A DNA stretch of 64,000 nucleotides from Pseudoflavonifractor intestinihominis (GCF_040096055.1 NZ_JBBMFK010000008.1:62001-126000); one strand, 5' to 3'; counted from the first letter of the stretch, positions 1 through 9,515 are shown. Notes: a model not told the origin generated them from the sequence alone. Made by a program: numbers and translations.

Positions 1-445
1 CGGTCTGGCCGGCGCGGGTGACAGAGGTCTGGAAGGTGTAGCCCAGAACCCAGATGAAGTAGACCACGGTGAATGCCACGTAGCGCAGGGGCATCATGGT
101 CTCGGGGATAAAGGGCAGCAGGATGTAGAGGGCCACCACACTCAGGGCCATGACCACGCTGCCCAAAATCATAAAGGGCCGGAATTTGCCGATTCTGGTG
201 TTGGTGCGGTCCATCATGGCGCCGATGATGGGGTCGGTGATGGCGTCGCACACCCGCATGACCGTGACCATGATGGAGGCAAACACGCCCAGATGGAGGA
301 TGCTGGAGCCAAACTGGGCCACATAGGACAGAATCAGGATGAAATAGACGTTGGTTGCGCCGTTATTGAGGGGGAACAGGACCAGCTGATAGGGCTTGGC
401 CCGGTTCAACCCGCTTCCGGAAGGATCATGGGTATGGTTCTTCAC
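1..445 (-). CDS. GPH-family sugar:cation symporter (MFS), N-terminal part
   Basis: Only the first ~148 residues lie in the window; the gene runs off the left edge. After a short polar start come hydrophobic segments and, at about residues 68-92, the motif DPIIGAMMDRTNTRIGKFRP. This is the cytoplasmic loop signature of glycoside-pentoside-hexuronide:cation symporters (MelB, XylP, GusB type), which import glycosides with Na+ or H+. I chose the GTG at 445 because an AAGGAG site lies just upstream and the nearby ATG at 447 is followed at once by a stop. The gene follows the GH2 glycosidase by ~50 bp and probably shares its transcript, so it likely imports the glycoside or sugar that enzyme handles. 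The substrate cannot be told from sequence. Confidence 0.88.
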   Translation of the reverse strand, partial: MKNHTHDPSGSGLNRAKPYQLVLFPLNNGATNVYFILILSYVAQFGSSILHLGVFASIMVTVMRVCDAITDPIIGAMMDRTNTRIGKFRPFMILGSVVMALSVVALYILLPFIPETMMPLRYVAFTVVYFIWVLGYTFQTSVTRAGQT

Positions 446-494
446 ATGGCATCTCCTTCTTCTTTCAAAATGATGGGTTCCCTTGCAATGAGTC

Positions 495-2417
495 TCATAC
501 CCAGTTGGCACTGGAGCTCTTCCCTTTTTTCAGGCGGTAGGCGTCGTTGGGACGCTCCACCCGCCGGATATGGATGGCGTCCCGGCACTGACCGGCCCGG
601 GCCTCCAGCTTGACGGGGCCATTCAGGGGCACCCGGAAGGTAAAGACCTTATCCCCCGTCTTGGTCTCCACCAGCTTGCCGTTGCAGTAGAGGGACACCT
701 GGCTCTGGTTGGAGTAGACCTTCACGGTGGTCACCTGCTCGGCCCGGTCGGTGTACCGGCTGCCGCAGAGGTGGACAAAGGGCTCGTCGCTCCAGTAGGC
801 CTTGTAGAGATAAAAGCTGTCTTTCTTGATCTTGCGGTCAAAGGTGACCAGCCCCTTGTGGTTCATGCCGGGCTCGCCGCCCTGGTCCCGGGCGTCGGCG
901 GCAAAGTCGAACATGTTCCACACGTGGGTGCTCCACATATAGGGGTGGCGCTGGAAGCACTTGAGCATGAACTCATGGTAAATGGCCTGATACTCCTCGG
1001 TGTGGTCCCCGCGGCGGGGGTGGGAGGCGTGGAGGTTGGGCATGCCCTCGCAGCCGTACTCCGAAAATCCCAGGCACCGCTTGGGGTAGACCAGGTGGAA
1101 GAAGGATATCCACAGGTCGTTGAGGAACAGCCCGGGCACGTACCAGCCCAGGTACAGGTTCCAGCTCACCAGGTCGGAGATATGGGCCGAGCGGTTGAAG
1201 GGGCCGCACATGGCGTAGCAGGCCAGGGTGGTGGGCCGGGTGGGGTCCATGGTGTGGCACAGGTCGTTGAGGACCCGGTGGTTGTCCAGCATGTCCGCCT
1301 TGTCCCTGGTGGAGATGGTGATCTCGTTGGACAGGCCCCAGGTGACGATGGAGGGGTGGTTGTAGTTCTGGATGATGAGCTCCTTCATCTGGCTGATGGT
1401 GTTGTCCCGACCACCCGGCATATGCTCGGAGATATAGGGGATCTCCGCCCAGACGATCATGCCGTACTGGTCGCACAGGTCGTAGAAGTACTGGTCGTGC
1501 TGATAGTGGGCCAGGCGGATGGTGTTGGCGCCGATCTCCCGGATGAGGGCCATGTCCTCGTCGTGGTGGGCCCTGGTCAGGGCGTTGCCCAGGCCCTTCC
1601 GGTCCTGGTGGCGGGACACGCCGTGGAGGGGATAGGGCCGCCCGTTGAGGAAAAAGCCCTCCTTGGGGTCCACCCGGAAGGTGCGCACGCCGAAGGTACT
1701 GGAGATCTCGTCCACTACAGCGCCGTTCTCCACCAGCCGCAGGGTGGCGGTATAGAGATAGGGGTCCTTCACGCCGTCCCACAGGTGCACGCCGGGGATG
1801 TCCAGGGTCACGTCGGTGCCCTGGCCGACAGCCACGGTGTTCCCTTCCGCGTCGGTGAGGGTCACCTCCACGGCGGGGCTTTCCACGTTGGTCCAGCTCT
1901 CCACCCGGATCTTGCCGGTGGCGCCGTCCAGGGCGGGCGTGATGCGCAAACCGGGACCGCCGAAGAAATCCAGATCAAAGTGGTGCTTGCTCACCACCAG
2001 CAGCACCACGTCCCGGTAGATGCCGCCGTAGAAGGTGAAGTCCGCCTTCTGGGGGTACACACGGTCGTTGACGCTGTTGTCCACCCGGACGGTCATGTGG
2101 TTCTCCGCCTGGAGCAGCCCGGCCACCTCCGCCCGGAAGGTGGAGTAGCCGCCGTCGTGGTGGGTCACAGGCTTCCCGTTGAGCTCCACGTCGGCGGAGG
2201 CGTTCACCCCCCGGAACTCCAGGTACACCGTCTGGGTGTCCGGGTCAAACTCCGGCATGGGAAACGTCTTCTCATAGGTGCAGGTGCCGCGCCAGTAGTC
2301 GTTTCCGCCGTCCTGTCCGTCCACCGCGTTCCAGGTGTGGGGCAGATCCACTGCCTCCGGCGTACCTTTGGGACCGTAAAAGGTCCAGTTCCGGTTTAAA
2401 CAAATGCTGTTCCGCAT
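495..2417 (-). CDS. Glycoside hydrolase family 2 (beta-galactosidase/beta-glucuronidase-like)
   Basis: 640 residues, without a signal peptide, so cytoplasmic. It has the GH2 order: sugar-binding jelly-roll domain (about 5-140, with GGIYRDV near 131-137), an immunoglobulin-like domain (about 155-245) and a TIM barrel from ~250. The acid/base glutamate is E365 in WGLSNE and the likely nucleophile is E453 in FSEYG. At 640 residues it is far shorter than LacZ and fits the compact beta-glucuronidase/beta-galactosidase group. The NxK motif used to assign glucuronidases is not clear to me, so the specificity stays open. It has its own promoter at 2501-2529 and is followed by a GPH symporter, which suggests intracellular cleavage of an imported glycoside. 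Confidence 0.9.
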   Translation of the reverse strand: MRNSICLNRNWTFYGPKGTPEAVDLPHTWNAVDGQDGGNDYWRGTCTYEKTFPMPEFDPDTQTVYLEFRGVNASADVELNGKPVTHHDGGYSTFRAEVAGLLQAENHMTVRVDNSVNDRVYPQKADFTFYGGIYRDVVLLVVSKHHFDLDFFGGPGLRITPALDGATGKIRVESWTNVESPAVEVTLTDAEGNTVAVGQGTDVTLDIPGVHLWDGVKDPYLYTATLRLVENGAVVDEISSTFGVRTFRVDPKEGFFLNGRPYPLHGVSRHQDRKGLGNALTRAHHDEDMALIREIGANTIRLAHYQHDQYFYDLCDQYGMIVWAEIPYISEHMPGGRDNTISQMKELIIQNYNHPSIVTWGLSNEITISTRDKADMLDNHRVLNDLCHTMDPTRPTTLACYAMCGPFNRSAHISDLVSWNLYLGWYVPGLFLNDLWISFFHLVYPKRCLGFSEYGCEGMPNLHASHPRRGDHTEEYQAIYHEFMLKCFQRHPYMWSTHVWNMFDFAADARDQGGEPGMNHKGLVTFDRKIKKDSFYLYKAYWSDEPFVHLCGSRYTDRAEQVTTVKVYSNQSQVSLYCNGKLVETKTGDKVFTFRVPLNGPVKLEARAGQCRDAIHIRRVERPNDAYRLKKGKSSSANWV

Positions 2418-2500
2418 CGAGCCTCTCCTTCTTTCCTGTCCGTGGAGCTTTGCAGGCGCCGGCTCCGTCCGGGTCCGGGCGCTGCTAATTTCTGGTTATT

Positions 2501-2529
2501 ATTGTAATGTTTTTTACCTGTCCGCGCAA
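2501..2529 (-). promoter_or_regulatory. Promoter of the GH2/symporter unit
   Basis: Reading the minus strand, a TTGCGC -35 box (2529-2524) is followed after exactly 17 bp by a TACAAT -10 box (2506-2501). The GH2 start lies ~85 bp further on, behind an AAGAAGGAGAG ribosome site. It gives GH2 and the symporter a start separate from the upstream GH3 operon. Confidence 0.6.
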
Positions 2530-2551
2530 TAAAGCGGAGCAAGGGAATGGG

Positions 2552-2593
2552 CGCTGTCCGCCGCACGGCATCAGCTGCTTGCGGCGGACAGCG
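2552..2593 (-). terminator. Hairpin after the reversed GH3 gene
   Basis: Perfect 13-bp arms (CGCTGTCCGCCGC and its complement) enclose a 16-nt loop 36 bp past the GH3 stop. No clear T-run follows on the minus strand, so it may be a leaky terminator or an mRNA-stabilising hairpin. Confidence 0.5.
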
Positions 2594-2629
2594 TTCCCTC
2601 AGGGGTACCGGGCCGTCCCGTTCCCTGCC

Positions 2630-5600
2630 TTACTGCTTGGCGTTCTTCTGCTTGCGGGGCACCATGTCGGCCACCAGCACCACCACGGCCACCACGCTCA
2701 GCACTGCCAGCGCGATCTGGGCCACGTTGAGGGCCATCTGCCACCAGGGCGTGACGGTCACGATGCGGGTATTGGCGCCGATGCCGTCCATGCCCCGGGA
2801 GTGGAGCACGGTGTACAGGATGCGGTGGGCGGACTCACGCATGGCCTGGGCGATCTGGGCGTTGGGGGTCTCTCCGTCGGGGCCGTAGGCCGCGAACTCA
2901 AAGCCCAGGTCCCCGCTGGAGGCGGTATCCACGCCGGTGCCGGTGGTGCCGGGGAAGTTATCGGGGATGTCGTTGCCCGCCAGCACCTCGTGGGCCTTGC
3001 TCATGTAGTCGCCTTCGAACATGTCGGTGACGGCAAATCCGGTCATGCCGGCCTCGCCCCGGAGCCAGTCGGTGAGCAGCTCAGAGCAGGCGCCCGACCA
3101 CACCGCGCCGATACGGTTGAAGGCGGTCATGACGCACTTGGCGTCGGCGTTGACGATGGGCAGCTCGAAGGCCCGCAGATAGATCTCCCGCATGGCCTGC
3201 TCGTTGCACCAGGTGCCCAGACCCTGCCGCTGCAGCTCCTGGTCGTTGAGGGCGAAGTGCTTGTTGTACACATACACGCCCTTGGACTGGATGCCGATGG
3301 TCTCGTAGGTGTCGATGAGGCCGGTCAGGATGCCGTCCTCGGAGTAGTACTCAAACACACGGCCGGCGTAGGGGGTGCGGTGGATATTCAGGCCGCTGCC
3401 GTAGAAGCCGGCGTAGCCCGCCCACATGGCGTCCTCACCGATGAGCTCGCCCACCTCCTGCACCAGCTGGTCGTTCATGGTGGCGGCCAGGATGCCGTTG
3501 CAGGGGTAGCAGGTGCCGGTCTGCTCCTTGTCCGGGTCGTTGGTCTGGTTGGCGTAGCCGTTGGGACCGGCGGAGTACTTCTGGGTCACGCCGGAGGGGC
3601 CGTTGTGGTCCAGGGTCTCAGGCATGCCGATGGACTCCAGAGAGACCGTCATCCGCAGGCCCACCGCGCACAGACGGGACAGGTCCTCGTAGGTCAGCTG
3701 GTTGAGCAGGTCGTCCCACATGGGGTCGTCGTAGGCAATCTCGCTGCCGTCCTCGTTCTGCAGCAGCTGGATCAGGCTGTAGTTGGTCTCAGTAGAGCCC
3801 ATTACCGGCCACTGGTCGTCGTTCTCCGGCAGGTCGGACGCGTCCAGAATGGTGTCCTCATACATCTGGTCGGTCATGGACAGCTTCACATAGTTGTCGT
3901 TCTCGCCGTCGGCGTTCTCGTCGGCCCAGAGCATCAGGGTGCCCTCCCAGTTGCTGCGGGAAGCATAGGTCACGCTGTTGTCCCCCCTGCCCTCGTAGCG
4001 GTTGATGTCCGCGGAGGCAAAGAGGCTGGTGACGTCGTTGCCGGTGCCGTAGGCCTGGGCGTAGGTCTGGGCGTCAAAGGTGTAGTCCGCGGCGTACACC
4101 AGGTCGGCGTTGCCGTCGGCGGTCATGCCGTCGGCAGTGGTGTAGCCCTTGGCGGAGAGGGTGTTGTTGATGGCCTCGTGGCTGTCGTCCGCCGCAGTGA
4201 GGTAGTAGGTGCCGTCCTCCAGGATGTACACCCCGGTGCCCATGGCGTCATAGCTGGTGAGGAAATACTCGGGCACGGTGACCGTCACGGTCTCGCTGGC
4301 GCCGGGCTCCAGCAGGCCGGTCTTGCCGTAGCCCACCAGCTCCACAGCTGCCTTTTCGATCTGGTTCTCCTTGTCGTAGTCAGTGTAGGGCTTCTGGGCG
4401 TACACCTGCACCGCCTTCTTGCCGGCCACAGAACCGGTGTTGGTGACAGTGACAGTCACGGTGTAGGCCGCGTCGGTGCCCTGGCCGCTCTTCTCCACCT
4501 GCATGTCGCTCATGTCAAAGGTGGTGTAGCTCAGGCCGTAGCCGAAGGGATAGGCCACCACGTCGTCGTAGACATAGTCCCCCACGCCCGCGGTACCCAG
4601 GACCGCGTCCTCATACCGGGTCTCGGTGTAGCGGTAGCCCACGTAGATGCCCTCCTGGTAGACCACGTAGCTGGTGAACTTGGCAGGGCTGGAGGCATAG
4701 GTGTAGTCGCCGGCGTTGGTGTAGGTATAGACGCCGAAGTTGGACATGGCGGGGTCCAGCAGATTGTTGGTCCACCAGGTGTCGGGCAGGGAGCCGGAGG
4801 GGTTCACCGCGCCGCTGAGGATGTCGCCCACAGCGTACAGGCCGCTCTGGCCCACCGAGCCGATCCACACGGCCGCGTCGATGCCGTAGACCTCGTCGTC
4901 CAGGAAGGCGGCGGACACCGGGTTGGCGCTGTTGAACAGCACCACGATGCCGCTGATCTTGCCCTCATCCTTGAGGCCCTTCAGTCCCTCCAGGATGCCC
5001 AGCTCGTTCCGGTTGAGCATCAGGTAATCGGAGTTCTCAGGCACGTCGGCGCCCAGGGGGTTGGTGCCGCCGTCCACATGGTTGGTGCTCTTCAGGTCGT
5101 TGGCCTCGCCGCCCACACGGCCCACGACGAAGATGGCCACCTCGCCGTTGCCGAAGGTGGAGGCCGCGTCGCTCTCAGCGATGGAGTTCCACCGGGCCTC
5201 GTTGATCTCCTCGCCGCTGGAGGAGAAAGTGCGGCCATACTCTTCCTCCGCATACCAGTCCAGCAGGGCCTCGTTAGTCACGGTCAGGCCGCTCTCGGTC
5301 AGGGCGTCCACATAGGTGGGGGCATCGGCGGTATTCACCGCGCCCGAGCCGGTGCCGCCGTACACGGGAGCGGTAGCAGTGGCGCCGAACAGGGAGACTT
5401 CGGGGTTCTTCAGGGGCAGCACGCCGTCGTTCTTCAGCAGCACCGCGCCCTCGGCCTCGGCCTCCTCCGCCTTGGCCAGACCGGCCGCCTTCAGGTCGGC
5501 CACGGAGTCAAACACAGACTCGTAGTAGCGCACATATTCGCTGGAAGCGTCGTCTCCCTCCGTCACCGTCATGGAGGTGGAGGTGCCCAGGAAGCTGTTG

Positions 5601-5713
5601 ATCTGACCGGAGAACTGGCCCGCAATGGTGTTGGCGAAGTAGACCAGGATCAGCAGGCCCACGGTGACGTTGGCAAAAATTTTCTTGAGTGTTCTTTTCT
5701 TTGAGGATTTCAT
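2630..5713 (-). CDS. Membrane-anchored GH3 beta-glucosidase-like enzyme with reversed domain order
   Basis: 1027 residues. A basic N-terminus and membrane helix (about 10-35) come first. Then comes the domain normally C-terminal in GH3 (about 75-400, starting EGAVLLKNDGVLPL), a fibronectin-III-like part (about 400-530), and last the normally N-terminal TIM-barrel domain (about 640-960) with the substrate-binding NKHFALNDQE stretch and the likely nucleophile D897 in GFAVTD. A second helix (about 985-1015) and a basic tail end the protein. Reversed GH3 order is known in some clostridial and rumen beta-glucosidases. A helix at both ends should hold the catalytic body outside the cell against the membrane. 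It follows a 135-residue membrane protein by 31 bp. The exact sugar is unknown. Confidence 0.9.
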   Translation of the reverse strand: MKSSKKRTLKKIFANVTVGLLILVYFANTIAGQFSGQINSFLGTSTSMTVTEGDDASSEYVRYYESVFDSVADLKAAGLAKAEEAEAEGAVLLKNDGVLPLKNPEVSLFGATATAPVYGGTGSGAVNTADAPTYVDALTESGLTVTNEALLDWYAEEEYGRTFSSSGEEINEARWNSIAESDAASTFGNGEVAIFVVGRVGGEANDLKSTNHVDGGTNPLGADVPENSDYLMLNRNELGILEGLKGLKDEGKISGIVVLFNSANPVSAAFLDDEVYGIDAAVWIGSVGQSGLYAVGDILSGAVNPSGSLPDTWWTNNLLDPAMSNFGVYTYTNAGDYTYASSPAKFTSYVVYQEGIYVGYRYTETRYEDAVLGTAGVGDYVYDDVVAYPFGYGLSYTTFDMSDMQVEKSGQGTDAAYTVTVTVTNTGSVAGKKAVQVYAQKPYTDYDKENQIEKAAVELVGYGKTGLLEPGASETVTVTVPEYFLTSYDAMGTGVYILEDGTYYLTAADDSHEAINNTLSAKGYTTADGMTADGNADLVYAADYTFDAQTYAQAYGTGNDVTSLFASADINRYEGRGDNSVTYASRSNWEGTLMLWADENADGENDNYVKLSMTDQMYEDTILDASDLPENDDQWPVMGSTETNYSLIQLLQNEDGSEIAYDDPMWDDLLNQLTYEDLSRLCAVGLRMTVSLESIGMPETLDHNGPSGVTQKYSAGPNGYANQTNDPDKEQTGTCYPCNGILAATMNDQLVQEVGELIGEDAMWAGYAGFYGSGLNIHRTPYAGRVFEYYSEDGILTGLIDTYETIGIQSKGVYVYNKHFALNDQELQRQGLGTWCNEQAMREIYLRAFELPIVNADAKCVMTAFNRIGAVWSGACSELLTDWLRGEAGMTGFAVTDMFEGDYMSKAHEVLAGNDIPDNFPGTTGTGVDTASSGDLGFEFAAYGPDGETPNAQIAQAMRESAHRILYTVLHSRGMDGIGANTRIVTVTPWWQMALNVAQIALAVLSVVAVVVLVADMVPRKQKNAKQ

Positions 5714-5744
5714 CGGAAGTTCTCCTCTCTGCGCGTTCTTTCCA

Positions 5745-6152
5745 TCAGGCAGAACGGTACTTTTTCATGTACAGTACCACCTCGGAGACCACCAGGGTGA
5801 CCACCAGCAGCACGGCACAGGCCACCAGCTGGGTAAAAGCGGGGAAGGGCTCGATTCCGTAGATGGTATCGGAGACGGGCCAGATGGCGATCTTGATGAA
5901 GAGCATAAGGGAAATGCCGCTGCCCAGGCAGAGCAGGGCCGGGGCAAAGCCGGCGGTACGCTCATTCACAAACAGCAGGACGGCGGCGACCACGCCAGCG
6001 GCCGCCATGATGATGCAGATCCGCAGGTCAAATACCGGCTCCTTGTACTCGATCTCCCGGAAAATCACGCCGTAGCATACGGCGGACACGATGGCAAGCA
6101 CGCAGGAGAAGAGGGTCACATAGAAACCGGGCGCTTTTTTGGATGTCTTCAT
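5745..6152 (-). CDS. Small four-helix membrane protein next to GH3
   Basis: 135 residues with four predicted membrane helices (about 10-30, 46-63, 69-88, 108-130) and a basic C-terminus. I do not recognise the family. It is translated just before the reversed GH3 (gap 31 bp). A similar-sized membrane protein overlaps the end of the reversed GH3 at 36035-36370. This repeated pairing suggests a partner that helps place, fold or signal for the membrane-bound glycosidase; that role is inference. The start is ATG after a GAGGAG site. Confidence 0.75.
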   Translation of the reverse strand: MKTSKKAPGFYVTLFSCVLAIVSAVCYGVIFREIEYKEPVFDLRICIIMAAAGVVAAVLLFVNERTAGFAPALLCLGSGISLMLFIKIAIWPVSDTIYGIEPFPAFTQLVACAVLLVVTLVVSEVVLYMKKYRSA

Positions 6153-6172
6153 AGAAAACGCTCCTCTCGACA

Positions 6173-6200
6173 GCCGGACAGGAGCTCGCTCCTGTCCGGC
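6173..6200. repeat. Perfect 13-bp inverted repeat between two operon genes
   Basis: GCCGGACAGGAGC and its complement are separated by 2 nt, between the lipoprotein and the small membrane gene. No T-run follows, so an intercistronic stability or processing hairpin is more likely than a full terminator. Confidence 0.5.
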
Positions 6201-6241
6201 CGGGAAATGACCAGGTGATGGGGTACGGGAGGTGGAATCGG

Positions 6242-7009
6242 TTACGCGGCCTTGTCGAAGATCAGGCAGTAGGTCCAGTCGCCCTCAGTGCCCGGGCGCT
6301 CCAGGTGCTCCTCGCTGGCGCCCAGCAGAAGCTGCCCCTGGTTGTTGATGCCGATGACAAGGGTGCGCTCCGTGGTCTCCACATCGGCGGGAGCGCCGGT
6401 AGCCAGCTGGTCCAGGAACAGGCCGTAGGCGTCCACGTCCTGGAAGCGCATGGTAGCGGGGCCGGGCTGCTTGTAGAACTCGCCCTCAGTGACCACCTCG
6501 CCCTGGGGGAAGTCGGACCAGGCGGTGGAACCGCGATAGCCGTCCAGACCGTCGGCGGACAGGGTGTCGTTGATGCCGGCCACGCCGAAGGTCAGGTCGC
6601 CGGTCAGGTTATAGACCTGGTTGTGGATGTAGGCGGCATCGTCCACCAGCTCAGAGGGGTCCAGGGAGAAGGTGATGGCCAGGGTGGCGGCGTTGTCCAC
6701 GGCGTCAAAGGTCTCGCCGCCCACATAGACCTGGGACAGGGTCCAGCTGCCCTCCATCTCGGATACATCGCTGCTGTAGAACAGCTGGGTGGCGGGGGCG
6801 CTGGGGTCGGGGGTGGCGGCGACTTCCTCGTCCTCGGAGGGCTGGGCGCTGTCGCTGGGCTCCACAGCGGGCTGAGCGCTGTCGGAGGGCTGGGTACTCA
6901 CCTGGGCGCTGTCGGAGGGCTGGGTGCTGTCGCTGGGGGCGGGCTCGCTGGTGCAGCCGGCGAGGGTCATCAGGCACAGGGCCAGGCAGAGACTGAGAAT
7001 CTTTTTCAT
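6242..7009 (-). CDS. Lipoprotein with QPSDSAQ repeats, unknown function
   Basis: 255 residues. A signal peptide ends in the lipobox LAGC (Cys19), so the protein should be lipid-anchored outside the cell. Residues ~20-70 form a low-complexity linker with about four copies of a PSDSAQ/PSDST unit and acidic stretches. From ~75 a beta-rich globular domain begins at EMEGSWTLSQVYVGG, of a kind seen in small lipocalin-like extracellular proteins; I cannot name the family. It lies between the GH3 lipoprotein and the small membrane protein in one direction. The secreted protein at 32269-33255 occupies the equivalent place beside another reversed GH3, so a substrate-capturing or accessory role is plausible but unproven. 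Confidence 0.75.
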   Translation of the reverse strand: MKKILSLCLALCLMTLAGCTSEPAPSDSTQPSDSAQVSTQPSDSAQPAVEPSDSAQPSEDEEVAATPDPSAPATQLFYSSDVSEMEGSWTLSQVYVGGETFDAVDNAATLAITFSLDPSELVDDAAYIHNQVYNLTGDLTFGVAGINDTLSADGLDGYRGSTAWSDFPQGEVVTEGEFYKQPGPATMRFQDVDAYGLFLDQLATGAPADVETTERTLVIGINNQGQLLLGASEEHLERPGTEGDWTYCLIFDKAA

Positions 7010-7057
7010 TTTAATACGCTCCTTTTGTCATATAGCATGGGGTTGGAATAACCACAC

Positions 7058-7090
7058 GGGGACAGACCTCTGAGACCAGAGGCCTGCCCC
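7058..7090 (-). terminator. Hairpin after the GH3 lipoprotein gene
   Basis: A GC-rich stem (GGGGCAGGCCTCT pairing with AGAGGTCTGTCCCC, two G-U pairs) with a short loop lies between the GH3 and the repeat lipoprotein. There is no T-run and no obvious new promoter behind it, so partial read-through within one operon is likely. Confidence 0.45.
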
Positions 7091-7130
7091 ATGGGTTCCG
7101 CCGGGCATGGGCCCGGACGAAGGGCTGAAA

Positions 7131-9515
7131 TTAGTAGCTCAGGCCGAAATCAGACCAGTAGAAGTTGCCGTCGGAGTCCTGATAGGCGTAGGAACCGGAG
7201 GGGGAAGCGGCCAGCACGTCGGCGTCCATGTACTGCTCCTTCTCATAGCCGGGCACGTCGTTGGGGGAGACGCAGATATCCCACATCTCGCCTTCCAGCT
7301 CGGTCTCCACCAGGGCGATGACGGAGGCGTCGGCCACCATGGTGACGGGCAGCTTGCCGGTGGGATTATAGGCGCCGGTCACCACCTGGACGACGGCGTC
7401 GTCGCTGGTGCTGAAGGTGCCCAACAGGGCGTCGCAGTAGGGCTCCATGTTGGTCAGGATCCAGGCGTTGGAGGCGTCGATCTCGCCCACCACCTTGCCG
7501 CCGTTGGCGTGGACGGCGTCGGCGATCTCCTGGAACTCGTCCATGCTGGCCACGGTGGTGACCAGGGCGGTGTCGTCGGTGCGCTTGGCGTTGTCGTCAT
7601 AGATGGGGGTCTCCACGTCCTCGGCCAGATCCAGAATGGCCAGCTCGCTGGAACCCTGGCCCACGATGCTGGGATCCACACGCAGGTAGGCCACGTCGGC
7701 CTGGGTGTAGTCGTCCACCACGGTGAAGCCGGCGCCCTCCAGGGCGGCGACCATGCCGCTGACGTCAGCGTCATCGTCCTGGTTGAAGCCGTGGACATAC
7801 ACGCTCACGCTGGTGTCGCTCAGGGGCAGGGTGGCGTCGGAGTTCTTCATCAGAACCACGGACTTCAGGTTCATCTCCTCGGCCAGGGACTCCACCTTGG
7901 GGGTCACCTCATTGACGGTGGCCACGCTCTCCTCCAGGTCGCGGTAGGGGTTGTCCAGGTTGCCGCTCTGCATCTGGGGCAGCAGGCGGTGGTAGGCAGC
8001 CAGCTCCAGCTCCTCGCGGGTCAGGTCGCCGTTGGTGAGGGCCTCTTCGATCAGCTCGGGGCTGATGGCCATGCCGCCCATCTGGCCGGCGGCGCTGAAC
8101 ACGCCGGCGTCGCAGCCGGCCTTTACGAAGAGGACGGTCTGGTCATAGCCGGACATGTCCTCCACGCCGTGGGCGTTGCTCTGGCTGACGGAGTCAGAGT
8201 TGATGAGGCCGTCAAAGCCCAGAACCTCCCGGAGCAGGTACTGCAGCACGTCCTCGTTGAAGGCGTTGCCGTAGCCGCCCAGGCGGATGTCATAGGTCTC
8301 GCCGTTGTAGGTAATGGACTGGGGCGCAGTGCGGGGGTCGTCAGCGGGCTGGGAGTAGCCGGGCATGACGCCGGCGGCGCCGGCCTCAAAGGCGGCGATG
8401 AAGGGCTTGAGCTGGTAGTTGGCCAGGGAGTTCTCGGTGGAGTAGACGCGGTAGCGGCCGGTGTAGCCATGGCTCTCAAAGCCGTTGTAGGCGGCGCCGT
8501 CGCCGGGGAAGTGCTTCACGGTCAGCAGGACGCTGCCCTCCACCATGCCCTGGTCGCCGTTCTGATAGCCAATGACCAGGTTGCTGGCGATCTCCTCCGC
8601 CATGTCCACCCGCTCGCCGTAGGTGGTGGAGTTGCGGGACCAGCGGGGGGCGGTCACCAGGTCGATCTGGGGACCGTAGAGGGCTTCCACGCCCTTGGCC
8701 CACATGACCTGGCGGTCATACTGGGCGTCCTCCAGCACGGCGTCGGCATTGCCGTCGCCCAGGGACGCGGCGGCCACACCTTCGGAGTTGGGCAGGCCGT
8801 GGCTGATGGGGTTGGTGAAGGTGAGGTAGGGGACGGCCACTTCACCGCTGGTGACGGCCTCGTACTCACTGAACTGCTCCAGGCCGTTGTTGAACCACAC
8901 GGCCACCTCGGTCTCCGGGTTGCTACGCAGGACGAAGTTGCGCATGCCGGAGGTCTGCAGGTACTCGATGTTGGTGGCGTCGGGGTCCTCATCGCCGCCG
9001 CCGAAGCCGCCCTGAGCGGGGTAGATCAGCGTCCAGACAGGCTCGCCGTTCTCATCCACCACGTCGGCGGTCTTGGTGCTCTTGGGGCTGTACGCCATGA
9101 CGTTGAGGAGCTGATAGGACAGCTGGTGATCCGTCATGGCTGCGGCCATGGCCTGGGCGCGGGTCTCGGCGTCCAGACGCCAGTCCTCGAAGTCGTCCAG
9201 CTCCTGGTCGTTGTCCAGGTCGCGGAAGTACTTGCCGTCCTGAACGATGACGCCCAGCAGGGTCACGCCGATGGTGGGGCCGTCCTCGTTCTCATAGAAC
9301 ACGGGGTCGAGGAACTCAGCGGTCAGCTCATCCTCGTTGCTCGCCGTATAGGGCGCGGGGATGTAGCCGTCCTGAAGGGTGGTCGCGCTCTCCGTGGGGG
9401 AGGGGCTGGGGGATGTGGTCGGTTGCGTTGAGGGCGTATCCCCCGTATTGGTACAGGAGGTTGCCAGGGAGACGAGCATGGCTGCCGAGAGCAGCAAGGG
9501 AACGATTCTCTTCAT
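7131..9515 (-). CDS. Secreted GH3 glycosidase lipoprotein, normal domain order
   Basis: 794 residues from the ATG at 9515, which has a GGAAGGAG site; the frame is open further upstream, but without a signal. The signal peptide ends at Cys21 (ATSC, an acceptable lipobox), followed by a TQPTTSPSPSP linker. The catalytic domain comes first (about 75-470), with the EF-hand-like DLDNDQELDDFEDW near 99-112, KHFPGDG at 334-340 and the likely nucleophile D441 in GLINSDS. The second GH3 domain follows (about 500-720). This is the usual GH3 order, unlike the other three GH3 genes here. It belongs to the exo-beta-glucosidase/xylosidase-like branch. It is the first gene after the RR1/HK1 pair, behind its own promoter at 9562-9567. 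Confidence 0.9.
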   Translation of the reverse strand: MKRIVPLLLSAAMLVSLATSCTNTGDTPSTQPTTSPSPSPTESATTLQDGYIPAPYTASNEDELTAEFLDPVFYENEDGPTIGVTLLGVIVQDGKYFRDLDNDQELDDFEDWRLDAETRAQAMAAAMTDHQLSYQLLNVMAYSPKSTKTADVVDENGEPVWTLIYPAQGGFGGGDEDPDATNIEYLQTSGMRNFVLRSNPETEVAVWFNNGLEQFSEYEAVTSGEVAVPYLTFTNPISHGLPNSEGVAAASLGDGNADAVLEDAQYDRQVMWAKGVEALYGPQIDLVTAPRWSRNSTTYGERVDMAEEIASNLVIGYQNGDQGMVEGSVLLTVKHFPGDGAAYNGFESHGYTGRYRVYSTENSLANYQLKPFIAAFEAGAAGVMPGYSQPADDPRTAPQSITYNGETYDIRLGGYGNAFNEDVLQYLLREVLGFDGLINSDSVSQSNAHGVEDMSGYDQTVLFVKAGCDAGVFSAAGQMGGMAISPELIEEALTNGDLTREELELAAYHRLLPQMQSGNLDNPYRDLEESVATVNEVTPKVESLAEEMNLKSVVLMKNSDATLPLSDTSVSVYVHGFNQDDDADVSGMVAALEGAGFTVVDDYTQADVAYLRVDPSIVGQGSSELAILDLAEDVETPIYDDNAKRTDDTALVTTVASMDEFQEIADAVHANGGKVVGEIDASNAWILTNMEPYCDALLGTFSTSDDAVVQVVTGAYNPTGKLPVTMVADASVIALVETELEGEMWDICVSPNDVPGYEKEQYMDADVLAASPSGSYAYQDSDGNFYWSDFGLSY

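Noticed and set aside
2507..5704. Long plus-strand open frame (about 1065 codons) opposite the reversed GH3
   Set aside because: Val/Gly/His/Gln-rich nonsense antisense to a gene with clear GH3 motifs; a usual effect of high GC and codon bias.
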